Shown: positions 15,546-25,042 of the stretch, in pieces
How positions within the stretch are numbered: position 1 is the stretch's first letter
Layout: each line of letters opens with the position of its first letter
Source of the DNA: Rhodospirillales bacterium
Lineage (GTDB): Bacteria > Pseudomonadota > Alphaproteobacteria > Rhodospirillales > Defluviicoccaceae
Reading direction: 5' to 3'
Length of the DNA: 64,000 nt
NCBI GenBank assembly: GCA_016712595.1
Contig: JADJQT010000001.1
Coordinates: 1 to 64,000 of the forward strand
Translations under genes and position numbers: made by a program
The notes under the pieces: model-generated
Database searches by the model: none
Told to the model about the DNA's origin: nothing
What the model saw: the letters and a program-made list of their open reading frames with translations, nothing else

Positions 15546-18392
15546 CTACGCAGTCTTGCGCCGGCTGGTCTTGTCCAGGAATGGAGCGAGGTAGCGGCCG
15601 GTGTAGCTCTGCGCGCACGCCGCTACCTCGCCGGGAGTGCCGGCGGCAACGAGATCGCCACCGCCGCTGCCACCCTCCGGGCCAAGGTCGATGATCCAGT
15701 CGGCGGTCTTGATCACCTCGAGATTATGCTCGATGACGATGATGGTGTTGCCAGGCTCGACCAGCGCCTGCAGCACTTCGAGCAGTTTGCGCACGTCCTC
15801 GAAGTGCAGGCCGGTGGTCGGCTCGTCGAGGATGTAGACAGTGCGGCCGGTCGCCCGGCGCGACAGCTCCTTCGCCAGCTTGACCCGCTGCGCCTCGCCG
15901 CCGGACAGCGTCGTCGCCTGCTGGCCGAGGTGGATGTAGCCGAGGCCGACCCGCTGCAGCGTCGTCAGCTTGTCGCGGATGGCGGGAACGGCCTTGAAGA
16001 ACTCCGCCCCCTCCTCGACGGTCATATCGAGGACATCGGCGATCGACCTGCCGCGGAACATCACCTCGAGGGTCTCGCGGTTGTAGCGCTTTCCCTTGCA
16101 GGTATCGCACTGCACGTAGACGTCGGGCAGGAAGTGCATCTCGATCTTGATCACACCGTCGCCCTGGCAGGCCTCGCAGCGCCCACCCTTGACGTTGAAG
16201 GAGAAGCGGCCGGGCCGGTAGCCGCGCTCCTTGGCCTCGGCCAAGCCCGCGAACCAGTCGCGGATCGGGGTGAACGCGCCGGTATAGGTGGCGGGGTTGG
16301 AGCGGGGCGTGCGGCCGATCGGCGACTGGTCGATGTCGATCACCTTGTCGATCAGCTCAATGCCGTCGATGCGCTCGTGCTCGCCAGGGTGCTCACGGGC
16401 GCCCATCAGCCGGCGGGCCAGTGCTTTATAGAGGGTCTCGATCACCAGCGTCGACTTGCCGCCTCCCGACACGCCAGTAACACAAACGAACGCGCCGAGC
16501 GGAAAGGAGACGGTCAGATTGCGCAGGTTGTTGGCGCGCGCACCAACAACGGTCAGCACCGCCCGCGCTGGCGCCATGCTCGGGCGCGACGGCCGGGGGA
16601 TCTGCCGGAATCCGGCGAGATACTGGCCGGTCAGGCTCTCCGGGTTGGACATTACCTCTTCTGGCGTGCCACGGGCGACGACGCGGCCGCCGTGCACGCC
16701 GGCGCCCGGGCCCATGTCGATCAGGTAATCGGCTTGGCGAATGGCGTCTTCGTCGTGCTCGACGACAATTACCGTGTTGCCGATGTCGCGCAAGCGCTTG
16801 AGGGCCGAAAGCAATCGGTCATTGTCGCGCTGGTGCAAGCCGATTGACGGCTCATCGAGCACATAGAGAACGCCGGTCAATCCCGATCCGATCTGCGAGG
16901 CAAGACGAATCCGCTGGCTCTCCCCGCCGGAGAGCGTACCGGACGCTCGCCCGAGCGACAGGTAACCGAGTCCGACGTTGGCGAGAAACCCGAGCCGCTC
17001 GTTGATTTCGCGCAAGATACGACGTGCGATTTCCCGCTGCTGCACGTTCAACCGCCCGTCGAGCGCGCCAAACCAGCCGACGGCCGCCTCAATGGAGAAA
17101 TCCGTGGCGGCGCTGATGTCGAGGCCGTCGACCTTCACCGCCAGGGCCTCCGGCTTCAGTCGCTTGCCGGCGCACGTCTCGCAGCGGCTGACCGTCTGGA
17201 AGCGCGACATTTCCTCGCGAACCCACGAACTCTCGGTCTCGCGCCAGCGCCGTTCGAGATTGGGGACGACGCCCTCGAACGGCTTGGTCACCTGATAGTC
17301 TCGCACGCCGTCGTGGTAATGAAACGTCGTTGCTTCGTTCTTCGCGCCGAACAAAATGATCTGGCGGACCCGTTCCGAAAGGGCGTGAAATGGTGTCGAT
17401 AGCTCGAAGTGGAAGTGTGTCGCCAGCGCTTGCAATGTCTGCCGGTAATATTGCGAGCTGCTGTTCGCCCACGGGGCGATGGCTCCCTGAGCAAGCGTCA
17501 GCTGGTCGTCAGGAACGACCAGCTCGACATCGAAATACATCTCGGTGCCAAGGCCATCACAGGCGGGACAGGCGCCGAAGGGGTTGTTGAAAGAAAACAG
17601 GCGCGGCTCGATCTCGTCGATGGTAAAGCCCGAAACTGGACAGGCGAACTTGGCGGAGAACGTCGTGCGGTCACCGCTGTCGGCGTCTTCGGCATAGACC
17701 AGTCCATCGGCAAGGCCGATGCCCGATTCCAGGCTCTCGGCCAGGCGCCCGGCGATTCCGCCGCGCACGACGATGCGGTCGACAACGATGTCGATGTCGT
17801 GCTTTTTCTTCTTGTCGAGGGCGGGCACCTGATCGATGTCGCACAACGCGCCGTCGATTTTCACCCGCTGGTATCCCCGCTTCTGGAACTCCGCCAGTTC
17901 CTTGCGGTACTCGCCCTTGCGTCCGCGAACGACCGGGGCAAGAATCAGCAGACGGCGGCCTTCGGGCATGGCAAGGATGCGATCGACCATCTGACTCACC
18001 GTCTGGCTCTCGATCGGAAGGCCGGTCGCTGGCGAATGCGGAATGCCGATGCGCGCCCATAACAAGCGCATGTAGTCGTAGATCTCGGTGACGGTCGCCA
18101 CGGTCGAGCGCGGGTTCTTCGATGTCGTCTTTTGCTCGATCGATATTGCCGGCGACAGCCCTTCGATCGAATCGACGTCCGGTTTTTGCATGAGGTCGAG
18201 GAACTGCCGGGCGTAGGCCGAGAGCGATTCCACATACCGGCGCTGGCCTTCGGCGTAGATCGTATCGAACGCCAGGCTTGACTTCCCTGAACCGGAAAGG
18301 CCGGTGATCACCGTCAAGCGATCGCGGGGGATGTCGACATCGACATTACGCAAGTTGTGCTCACGTGCGCCGCGGATGACGATCTTATCCAT
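15546..18392 (-). CDS. uvrA: Excinuclease ABC subunit UvrA
   Basis: 948 residues, normal UvrA length. Two ABC ATPase modules: first Walker A GLSGSGKSSLAFDT near residue 31 and signature LSGGESQRIRLA; second Walker A GVSGGGKSTLVIETL, signature LSGGEAQRVKLA and ILDEPTTGLH. The C-terminal zinc finger is intact (CEACQGDG, CDTCKGKRY). In the insertion zinc module the second Cys of the first pair is Ser (CPVSGF rather than CPxCG), while CPACDG is kept. UvrA is the damage-recognition subunit of nucleotide excision repair. It is divergent from ssb. GGAGCAGGT precedes the ATG. Confidence 0.98.
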   Translation of the reverse strand: MDKIVIRGAREHNLRNVDVDIPRDRLTVITGLSGSGKSSLAFDTIYAEGQRRYVESLSAYARQFLDLMQKPDVDSIEGLSPAISIEQKTTSKNPRSTVATVTEIYDYMRLLWARIGIPHSPATGLPIESQTVSQMVDRILAMPEGRRLLILAPVVRGRKGEYRKELAEFQKRGYQRVKIDGALCDIDQVPALDKKKKHDIDIVVDRIVVRGGIAGRLAESLESGIGLADGLVYAEDADSGDRTTFSAKFACPVSGFTIDEIEPRLFSFNNPFGACPACDGLGTEMYFDVELVVPDDQLTLAQGAIAPWANSSSQYYRQTLQALATHFHFELSTPFHALSERVRQIILFGAKNEATTFHYHDGVRDYQVTKPFEGVVPNLERRWRETESSWVREEMSRFQTVSRCETCAGKRLKPEALAVKVDGLDISAATDFSIEAAVGWFGALDGRLNVQQREIARRILREINERLGFLANVGLGYLSLGRASGTLSGGESQRIRLASQIGSGLTGVLYVLDEPSIGLHQRDNDRLLSALKRLRDIGNTVIVVEHDEDAIRQADYLIDMGPGAGVHGGRVVARGTPEEVMSNPESLTGQYLAGFRQIPRPSRPSMAPARAVLTVVGARANNLRNLTVSFPLGAFVCVTGVSGGGKSTLVIETLYKALARRLMGAREHPGEHERIDGIELIDKVIDIDQSPIGRTPRSNPATYTGAFTPIRDWFAGLAEAKERGYRPGRFSFNVKGGRCEACQGDGVIKIEMHFLPDVYVQCDTCKGKRYNRETLEVMFRGRSIADVLDMTVEEGAEFFKAVPAIRDKLTTLQRVGLGYIHLGQQATTLSGGEAQRVKLAKELSRRATGRTVYILDEPTTGLHFEDVRKLLEVLQALVEPGNTIIVIEHNLEVIKTADWIIDLGPEGGSGGGDLVAAGTPGEVAACAQSYTGRYLAPFLDKTSRRKTA

Positions 18393-18537
18393 ACCTGCTC
18401 CGTCCTGTGGAACGAGAGAATACCGCCCGTCGTGCTCGCCTGATAGATCCCCTCGGTGGTGCGATCATGCGTGCCGGCCTGATATGGCGATGCAGCTCCT
18501 TAGTTTGCCGCTCGCAGCGCTTGCGAGTTTGATTTTG

Positions 18538-18569
18538 ATTGTAGTGTTCGGCGATTGTAGTGTTCGGCG
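18538..18569. repeat. Perfect tandem 16-bp repeat (two copies) in the uvrA-ssb divergent region
   Basis: ATTGTAGTGTTCGGCG occurs twice with no gap. It contains GTTC twice at a period of 16, which does not match the alphaproteobacterial LexA box GTTC-N7-GTTC (period 11). Confidence 0.85.
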
Positions 18570-18661
18570 CTTCGGGCTGGCGCGCTGCAGCCCGCTAAGA
18601 GTGAACGTAGCACGAACATACTTGGGCGCAAGGCGGCGCGCGCCTTTTCGGGTCGAGGCAC

Positions 18662-19180
18662 ATGGCAGGATCGGTCAACAAGGTCATTCTCGTCGGCAAT
18701 CTCGGGCGAGATCCGGAGGTCCGCAATACCCAGGACGGCAGCCGGATCGTCCACCTTTCGGTTGCCACCTCGGAGTCGTGGAAGGACCGGGGCAGCGGTG
18801 ACCGCAAGGAACGCACCGAATGGCATCGAGTGGTCATTTTCAACGACAAGCTGGGTGAGATCGCCGAGCGCTACCTGCGCAAGGGTTCCAAGGTTTATCT
18901 CGAAGGCGCTTTGCAGACGCGCAAATGGGCCGGCCAAGATGGGCAGGAGCGCTACACCACGGAAATTGTCATTGGTCGATTCCGCGGTGAGCTGACGTTG
19001 CTCGACGGCCGCGGAGAGGGCGGCGGTAGCAGCGGTGGCGGTAGCAGCGGTGGCGGATTCGGCGGGAGCGGCGATTCATACGAGCCGTCCGCGGGCGCCT
19101 ATGGCGGCGGCGGACGCTCGTCCGGACGAAGCGATCCGGCCGGTCCTTCCCCTGACTTCGATGACGAGATTCCATTCTGA
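18662..19180 (+). CDS. ssb: Single-stranded DNA-binding protein
   Basis: 172 residues. OB-fold at 1-115 (AGSVNKVILVGNLGRDPEVR, EWHRVVIFNDKLGEIAERYL, KGSKVYLEGALQTRKW). A Gly/Ser-rich linker with an internal 15-bp repeat follows, and the protein ends in the acidic tail DFDDEIPF that docks repair and replication partners. The start overlaps no other gene and has CGAGG upstream. It is head-to-head with uvrA, a classical arrangement. Involved in replication, recombination and repair. Confidence 0.98.
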   Translation: MAGSVNKVILVGNLGRDPEVRNTQDGSRIVHLSVATSESWKDRGSGDRKERTEWHRVVIFNDKLGEIAERYLRKGSKVYLEGALQTRKWAGQDGQERYTTEIVIGRFRGELTLLDGRGEGGGSSGGGSSGGGFGGSGDSYEPSAGAYGGGGRSSGRSDPAGPSPDFDDEIPF

Positions 19181-19209
19181 GCGCGATCGGATGCGCGACT
19201 AAGTCGATC

Positions 19210-21537
19210 TTATTCCCCGGGTGAAGTCGGCGCGGAACGGGCGGCGAGGCGATCGTAAACCGGCTGGCCGTCCTTGCCGATGGAGCCGAAGGTCAGGACC
19301 CCGGTCGGGCAGGCGTGCACGCACGCGGAACAGCGCACGCACTCGGGGTCAATCATATCGAGGCCCTTGTTGGCGAAGTTCATCACGTCGATACCCTGAT
19401 GGCAGACGCTGGTGCAGACGTTGCACGAGATGCATTTCTTCTTCTCGGCAAAGATGCGGAACCGTGAAAACCGCGCGTAGATGTGCATCAGTGCCGCAAG
19501 CGGGCAGGCGAACCGGCACCACACCCGACCCGAGAAGTGAAAATAGAAGGCGATGCCGAGAACGCCGGCGAAAAGCAAATCGACGAAGTATTCGTAATTC
19601 AGTACCGGCACACCGGCGACGAGGGCATCATAGGCTGTGGCAAACCCGCTCTCCGGCAGCACCCAGGAGAGGATCCTGAGGACGAGGATCAGCGTCGCCA
19701 GAACGAGAAACGTCTGCCCCACCATGTTCCAGCGATTGACGCCAGGGCCATGTGGCATTTTGTGGCGATGGACGTCGCCCAGCGTCTCGGCGAGCGCACC
19801 GCACGAGCAGATCCAGCCGCAGTAGGCGCCCTTACCGTAGGCGCGGACAAGAAACGGGATCACCACGAAGGTCTGGATCGAGCCGACCGCGAGCCATCCC
19901 CACAGCGGTTGCTGGGTGAACCAGTTGTAGACGAACAACGGCCAGGCGAGGACGAAGCCGTAAGCTCGCCAGTAGGCCCGCTCCTCGCCCAGCGTGTCGT
20001 AGCGCTCGAAAAAGACGTCGGCGAACGGTTGCAGGACGGCGCCGTCATGGAAAAAGCCGTTGCGACCCATCCACGGCAGCAGGATCTGCGGCAGAACGAA
20101 CAGCGGCACGCACTGAATGGCGACGAGAGTGAGGGTCTGCCAAGCAACGTATTGTGTCCTGCGGCGGCGCACCCGGCGGATGCCAAAGACGACGACGAGG
20201 GTGCAGTAGGCGAGCGCATACCAGAAGTTGGGATCGCGCGCCGAACTGAGCAGCGTATAGAGCAGGCTGGTTGGATCACCCGCCGCCACGCCCAGCACAT
20301 CGCGCGCACCCTCGACCCAAAGCGCGGGGTTGAGCCAGGGCAGGTTGACCGCGGGAAACAGTTCGCCGCCGATCGAAAAGCCGAATTTTTTCCAGTGGAA
20401 CAGCCAGACGCTGAAGGCAAGCATCAGCATCAGCCCGGCCCAGCCGCGCCAGCCCCATTCACCGGCAATGGCGAGGCCGCTGCGGCGAAAGAAATCGAGC
20501 GGCGCCTCGCGGCCGGTCATCGCGAAGACGACGTCGTTGACGAGGCTCAACTCGTTTCCGGCGGCATTGGCGAGTTGGACCTTTTCGGGATCGATGCGCG
20601 TCAGCGTGCTGCCGAGCAATAATCGTACAGAACCGCCCAGTCGCTTGATCGCCTCGACGTTCTCCGCCTTGGCGCGGGCAAAGCCGGCTCGGCGGTAGCT
20701 GAGGGTAACGTGGGCGCCGGCGCGGGCGAGCGCGATCGCGGCCTCCAGCGCCGAGTCGCCGCCGCCGACGACGAGAACATCACGATCGGCGAAATCGCGA
20801 GGGTCGTGCAGGCGATTGTAGACCTTGTCGCTGTCTTCCCCCGGAACGCCCAGCTTGCGGTAATGACCACTGCGACCGATGGCGACGATCACCCGTTCCG
20901 CGCGGATTCTCTGCGTGCCGGCAATAAGCTGGAGGAGACCCCCCTGCCGCTCGATCCTCTCGACGCGCAGAATCGTCGCCTCGATCCCCGCCGTCTGCGC
21001 CTGGAGTTCGTCGAAGAGGTCCTCCTTGACCGTCGCGGTGAAGCGGATCTCGCCTTCGGGCGTCATCTGCGTGGGATAGGTGTAGATCGGCTTGCCTTTG
21101 GGGAAGTCGGCGATCGTGGCGAACGGCCCCTGCGCCTCGAACAAGGCGAAACGCAGGCCGGCCTTGCGGGCCTCGGCGGCCGCAGCATACCCTGACACGC
21201 CGCCGCCGACGATCGCGAGGTCGAGAACGTCGGGACCGCCGCCTCCGGGCAAGAACCCGGGCTCGGCGAGAATCGCCTGCACCGCCCGCGCGCCGGTGTC
21301 GGCGGCGAACTTCAGCAGCGGAATGCCGGTGAGATCGCCGACGATCCGCACGCCCGCAAGGTTGGTGGCGCCATTTTCCCCGAGCGCCGGCAGCTTTTCG
21401 ACGACGCCCGCGGGCCATTGGCCGTGCAACCAGCGGTAATAGTGCTGAGCCCACTCGAACATGGACGGCATCCACTTGCCGGCGAGAGACCCGCCGCGCG
21501 GGGAGAAGCGCGGACTCGTCGCCGCCGAAACCTGCAT
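19210..21537 (-). CDS. Fusion of an FAD/NAD(P) oxidoreductase with a membrane polyferredoxin (NapH/CcoG-like)
   Basis: 775 residues from ATG 21537, which is 53 bases after the preceding gene's stop; the frame is open further upstream but overlaps that gene. Residues 100-390 form a thioredoxin-reductase-like flavoprotein: FAD motif AIVGGGVSGYAAAAEA (near 107), IVAIGRSG, NAD motif VVGGGDSALEAAIALA (near 256). A multi-span membrane region follows, with the cysteine motifs CGWICSCGAL (near 576) and CRFACPLAAL. The C-terminus has two 4Fe-4S motifs, CISCNVCTSVCHQG (near 702) and CVRCSACVHACPTG (near 732). This would pass electrons between NAD(P)H, flavin, Fe-S centres and the membrane. No CxxC redox pair of true thioredoxin reductases is seen. 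Partner unknown. Confidence 0.85.
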   Translation of the reverse strand: MQVSAATSPRFSPRGGSLAGKWMPSMFEWAQHYYRWLHGQWPAGVVEKLPALGENGATNLAGVRIVGDLTGIPLLKFAADTGARAVQAILAEPGFLPGGGGPDVLDLAIVGGGVSGYAAAAEARKAGLRFALFEAQGPFATIADFPKGKPIYTYPTQMTPEGEIRFTATVKEDLFDELQAQTAGIEATILRVERIERQGGLLQLIAGTQRIRAERVIVAIGRSGHYRKLGVPGEDSDKVYNRLHDPRDFADRDVLVVGGGDSALEAAIALARAGAHVTLSYRRAGFARAKAENVEAIKRLGGSVRLLLGSTLTRIDPEKVQLANAAGNELSLVNDVVFAMTGREAPLDFFRRSGLAIAGEWGWRGWAGLMLMLAFSVWLFHWKKFGFSIGGELFPAVNLPWLNPALWVEGARDVLGVAAGDPTSLLYTLLSSARDPNFWYALAYCTLVVVFGIRRVRRRRTQYVAWQTLTLVAIQCVPLFVLPQILLPWMGRNGFFHDGAVLQPFADVFFERYDTLGEERAYWRAYGFVLAWPLFVYNWFTQQPLWGWLAVGSIQTFVVIPFLVRAYGKGAYCGWICSCGALAETLGDVHRHKMPHGPGVNRWNMVGQTFLVLATLILVLRILSWVLPESGFATAYDALVAGVPVLNYEYFVDLLFAGVLGIAFYFHFSGRVWCRFACPLAALMHIYARFSRFRIFAEKKKCISCNVCTSVCHQGIDVMNFANKGLDMIDPECVRCSACVHACPTGVLTFGSIGKDGQPVYDRLAARSAPTSPGE

Positions 21538-21589
21538 CGTGGGTAGCAGAGCCGCGCCCGTCTGACCATAGACAGCTCGCGAAATCCGA

Positions 21590-23683
21590 TCACCTTGTCT
21601 CGACTGCGGTGCGGATCGGCGCCACGGGCGTGGCGTCGCCGCCGTAGTACTGCGTGAAGAGGTCCTCGGCGAGCCGGGCGCGGCGACGAGAGAGCAGATA
21701 GCGCGCCGTGAAGTGCAGGACGACGCCGATGCGGGCGAGCGGCGGCGAACACTCCCAGCGCCGGCTTGACGCGATGCCATTGCGGCCGAGATGCACGAGG
21801 GGACCAGCCCGCCTCAGCCGCAGCGCCAGCTCGACGTCCTCCATCAACGGCACCTCCGGAAAGCCGCCGACACCGGCCAGGACGTCCCGGCGAACGAACT
21901 GACCCTGATCGCCAAAGCTCAGGTCAAAGAGTGCCGAACGTCCGGCGTTCAGCGCCTCAATGGTGAGAAGCAGCGGATCAGCGCGTGAGAACGTTAGCCC
22001 CACCGCACCGCCGCAGACCGCATCGTCGGCTTGTAGCGCGCCGAGGATAGCGGCGGCAGTGCCCGGTGCCGGCCGGACGTCGGCATGGACCACCCAGACC
22101 ACGTCGCCGCGGGCCACGGCGATCCCCGCCGCGATCTGCCCACCCCGCCCTCGCGGCCCGTTGATGACGCACGCGCCGGCTTGCCAGGCGCGCTCGGCAG
22201 TCGCGTCGCGCGAGCCGCCATCGACGACGATGATCTCGATCAGTGACGGGCCTTGATCGAGGAGCGCCCGCACGCTGGCGGCGATGCCCTCGGCTTCCTC
22301 GTACGCCGGGACAACCGCGGAGATGCTGCACGGGGGTGGACGCTCGCGCTCGCACGCTCGGCGCACGGCGAGGAGCCGACACGCCGCCGGCCAGGACGTC
22401 AGGACGAGGACCACCGCGAACGGCGCCCACTGCGCCCACCACGCCCAGGCGGGCTGAAGCCAGGCGCCGGCCGTCAGTGCGTGCGCCCAAGCGACGTAAT
22501 AGAAGCCGTGCAGGCCACTCGCCAGCAGCCACGCCGGCTGCGGTCGCAGGGCGAGGAACGGCACGATCCAGATGAAATACCAGACGTGGACAACCGGCGA
22601 GAGCAGGAGCAGGCCGCCGAGAACGAGGAACGCCCCGCGCCAGGCATCGCTCACTCGCCACGCGATGAGGCCCGCCCATAGCGCGAGCACGAGCAAACTG
22701 ACACAGGCCGCGGTTCGCGCGTCGAGGCCGGCGGCACGCAGGATCGCCGGCAGAAAGCCGTCATGGTAGGTCTCCACGCCGAAGGCGAAGAGTCCGCCAG
22801 CGAGATCGGGAAGATCGGTGACGAACGGCAGCGCCGGAACCGCCGATACGAGGAGAAAAATCCAGGCAGCGCGCCAGCCCCCTCGGCGTAACAGCAGCGG
22901 AACGAGCAAAATGGCGACAAGCTTGAGTTCTACCGCGACGGCGAGCGCGAGCCATCCCCAACCGCGACGGCCCCGGGCGTGCGCCACCAGCGCCACCAGC
23001 ATCGCCAGGACGAACAGCGCGTCGTAATGGCCCTCGCCGGCGGTGCCGAGGAGCAGCACCGGATTGAAGGCGACGAGGGCAAGGTTGGCCTCGGGGAGCC
23101 GCCGCCGCCGCAATTCGGCGAGCAGCAGGCAGAGGATGCCGATCTCCGCCGCCACCAACGGCAGCTTCACGGCCAAAGGGTGATAGCCGAGCGCGACAGC
23201 GGCGGCGAACATCAATTCGGCCAGCGGCGGGTAGACGGTGCGCTTGGCCTTGTTATTGATACCCTCCCAGACCGTGTCGCGCTGCGCCTCGCCCACGTCG
23301 GCTGCCAGCGCCGCGTAAGGGCTCTCGCCGGCCAGCACCAGGCGGCCTTCCCACAGATAACGGTTGACGTCGTCCGATGCCGGGAATGGCAGCAGCACCA
23401 GCCGGGCAGCCACCGCGGCGAGAATGAGGACGAGGCCGGTGTGCCGGAGCGACGCCTGCAGGCCGGCCAGCCACACCAGGATACAAGCGGCGAACATCGC
23501 CCCGTGGGCGATCATCACCGCGACGGGCGTTGAACGGGTGGCGAGAAACTGCCCGGTTACGGCGCAAAGTGCGAACGCCAGCACGAGGCAGACCGCAAAG
23601 ACGCCGGCGCGAACGCGGCTGACCGGCTCGCACGCGCGCGTCCACGCGCGACCGTCAAGCGCGTTGGAAGAATCGGGCGTCAT
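21590..23683 (-). CDS. Membrane glycosyltransferase fusion: GT-C-like integral domain plus GT2 domain (TIGR04283-like)
   Basis: 697 residues. The first ~440 are a polytopic membrane domain like the DUF2029/mannosyltransferase group (SDDVNRYLWEGRLVLAGESP, NKAKRTVYPPLAELMF, GEGHYDALFVLAML). From about residue 455 comes a soluble family-2 glycosyltransferase: SAVVPAYEEAEGI, IIVVDGGSRDAT, NGPRGRGGQIAAGI, VVHADVRP, DQGQFVRRDVLAGVGGFP, LMEDVELALRL. The second part resembles the rSAM/selenodomain-associated transferase 2 family. It probably builds a glycolipid or modifies a substrate at the inner membrane. Middle gene of the operon, 61 bases after the rhodanese stop. Acceptor not identifiable. Confidence 0.85.
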   Translation of the reverse strand: MTPDSSNALDGRAWTRACEPVSRVRAGVFAVCLVLAFALCAVTGQFLATRSTPVAVMIAHGAMFAACILVWLAGLQASLRHTGLVLILAAVAARLVLLPFPASDDVNRYLWEGRLVLAGESPYAALAADVGEAQRDTVWEGINNKAKRTVYPPLAELMFAAAVALGYHPLAVKLPLVAAEIGILCLLLAELRRRRLPEANLALVAFNPVLLLGTAGEGHYDALFVLAMLVALVAHARGRRGWGWLALAVAVELKLVAILLVPLLLRRGGWRAAWIFLLVSAVPALPFVTDLPDLAGGLFAFGVETYHDGFLPAILRAAGLDARTAACVSLLVLALWAGLIAWRVSDAWRGAFLVLGGLLLLSPVVHVWYFIWIVPFLALRPQPAWLLASGLHGFYYVAWAHALTAGAWLQPAWAWWAQWAPFAVVLVLTSWPAACRLLAVRRACERERPPPCSISAVVPAYEEAEGIAASVRALLDQGPSLIEIIVVDGGSRDATAERAWQAGACVINGPRGRGGQIAAGIAVARGDVVWVVHADVRPAPGTAAAILGALQADDAVCGGAVGLTFSRADPLLLTIEALNAGRSALFDLSFGDQGQFVRRDVLAGVGGFPEVPLMEDVELALRLRRAGPLVHLGRNGIASSRRWECSPPLARIGVVLHFTARYLLSRRRARLAEDLFTQYYGGDATPVAPIRTAVETR

Positions 23684-23744
23684 CGCTGGCGAATGACAGC
23701 GCGGGCACCCGCATTTTCTCGGGCGATCCCGTCCGGCTGAGGCC

Positions 23745-24761
23745 TCACTCGGCGGCCGAGATCAGTGGATATGACGCCGCTGGCTGCGCCGACCATTCCC
23801 ACATCGAACCGGCGTAGTTTCGAACGCTCATGCCGAGGTCGTTGAGCACACTGGTGAACCAGGCGGCACGGACGCCGCCGGTGCAATAGGCAATGACTTC
23901 GTGGCCGTCATCAATGCCCTGCGCCGCAAGCAGCCGAACGAGCTGCGCTTGCGGCAGCAGGCGGCCGTCGCCATCGAGGAGATCCTTGTAATAAAGGGGT
24001 CGGGCACCGGGAAGGTGGCCCCCGCGCGATTCTCCGTACGGCGTTGCCCCGGCGAACTCGCGCGGCTCGCGGACGTCGACGAATACGGCGGCGGGCGAGC
24101 CGAGCTCGGCGCGCACCTGCTCGCGATCGGCAAGCCAGCGCGGATCGCGATGGACGACGAAATCACCCGGCGCTGCCGGCTTAGAGATCTGGGGAAAACC
24201 CCCGCGCCCCAGCGCCCTGATCCCACCGTCGATCAGAACCGCCCGAGGATGACCGAGAGTGCGCAGCATCCAGACGATCCGCCCATCTTCCCCCCAGCCA
24301 CGGACTGGGTCGGCGACGACGACGACGGGACGGCGGGCACTAAGACCGAGGGCCTGCAGGCGCCGGGTCATTGCCGCATCGTCGCTGAGCAGCAGACCCT
24401 GATTGGGGGCGAGTGTCTGCGAGAACGCCTCCCAGCGCACCGTAACCGCCCCCGGCAGCCGGCGCGCCGCCTTGAGATGCGGCTCACGGGCATCGAGCAC
24501 GATGGCGCCGTTCGCGATCAACTCGCGCGCAGCATCGGCCGAAACGATCCAGGGCTCGCTGGCGCTGCCTTCTGCGGCGAGCGCCCGCCCGTCACCCGCA
24601 GCGGATGGCCGTCCTTCGACCGGCAGCACGAAGATAGCGGCGACGATGGCAACGACGATCGCCCTAAGCTGTCCAGTGAGCCCTCCGGTTCTTCCGCGCC
24701 GCCCGCGCGCCGGGCGGGGGTGGCGGGATTGGCGATCGCAAGCTTTCGCCCAGGTCCACAA
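23745..24761 (-). CDS. Exported two-domain rhodanese (thiosulfate/3-mercaptopyruvate sulfurtransferase-like)
   Basis: About 338 residues from TTG 24761, preferred because AAGGAGG lies eight bases upstream; a TTG at 24788 is the only earlier start in frame. An N-terminal hydrophobic segment (LRAIVVAIVAAIFVLPVEG) suggests export or membrane anchoring. Two rhodanese folds follow: the first contains IVLDAREPHLKAARRLPGAV and lacks a catalytic Cys; the second carries VFVDVREPREFAG and the active loop with Cys in YCTGGVRA. It would transfer sulfane sulfur, to an acceptor that cannot be named. First gene of a minus-strand operon with the glycosyltransferase and the flavo-polyferredoxin. Confidence 0.88.
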   Translation of the reverse strand: MWTWAKACDRQSRHPRPARGRRGRTGGLTGQLRAIVVAIVAAIFVLPVEGRPSAAGDGRALAAEGSASEPWIVSADAARELIANGAIVLDAREPHLKAARRLPGAVTVRWEAFSQTLAPNQGLLLSDDAAMTRRLQALGLSARRPVVVVADPVRGWGEDGRIVWMLRTLGHPRAVLIDGGIRALGRGGFPQISKPAAPGDFVVHRDPRWLADREQVRAELGSPAAVFVDVREPREFAGATPYGESRGGHLPGARPLYYKDLLDGDGRLLPQAQLVRLLAAQGIDDGHEVIAYCTGGVRAAWFTSVLNDLGMSVRNYAGSMWEWSAQPAASYPLISAAE

Positions 24762-25042
24762 CGTCTCGCCCTCCTTTGGCGGTCGCAAACTCCAATGTCA
24801 TGCGGAGCGCCGGGAATTCTAGACGAGAGCGATACGTCGAATCTCGCGCTATACGATCACGTCACAGTGATTGTATGGCGCCTGCCCCATGCTGATAGAT
24901 GTTTTGTCGATTGTGCTGATCCCAACTCATGGGTGGACGGCGAAAGGCGACGATCGGTCCAAAGCTTCGCAAAATGTTCAGCTATGTGATTAGACACCCC
25001 AGGCGCAATCGGCGACGATATGTACGGCCCTCGACTGGATCG

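Noticed and set aside
18393..18661. LexA (SOS) box between uvrA and ssb
   Set aside because: No GTTC-N7-GTTC or GAAC-N7-GAAC was found; the two GTTC in the tandem repeat are 16 bases apart.
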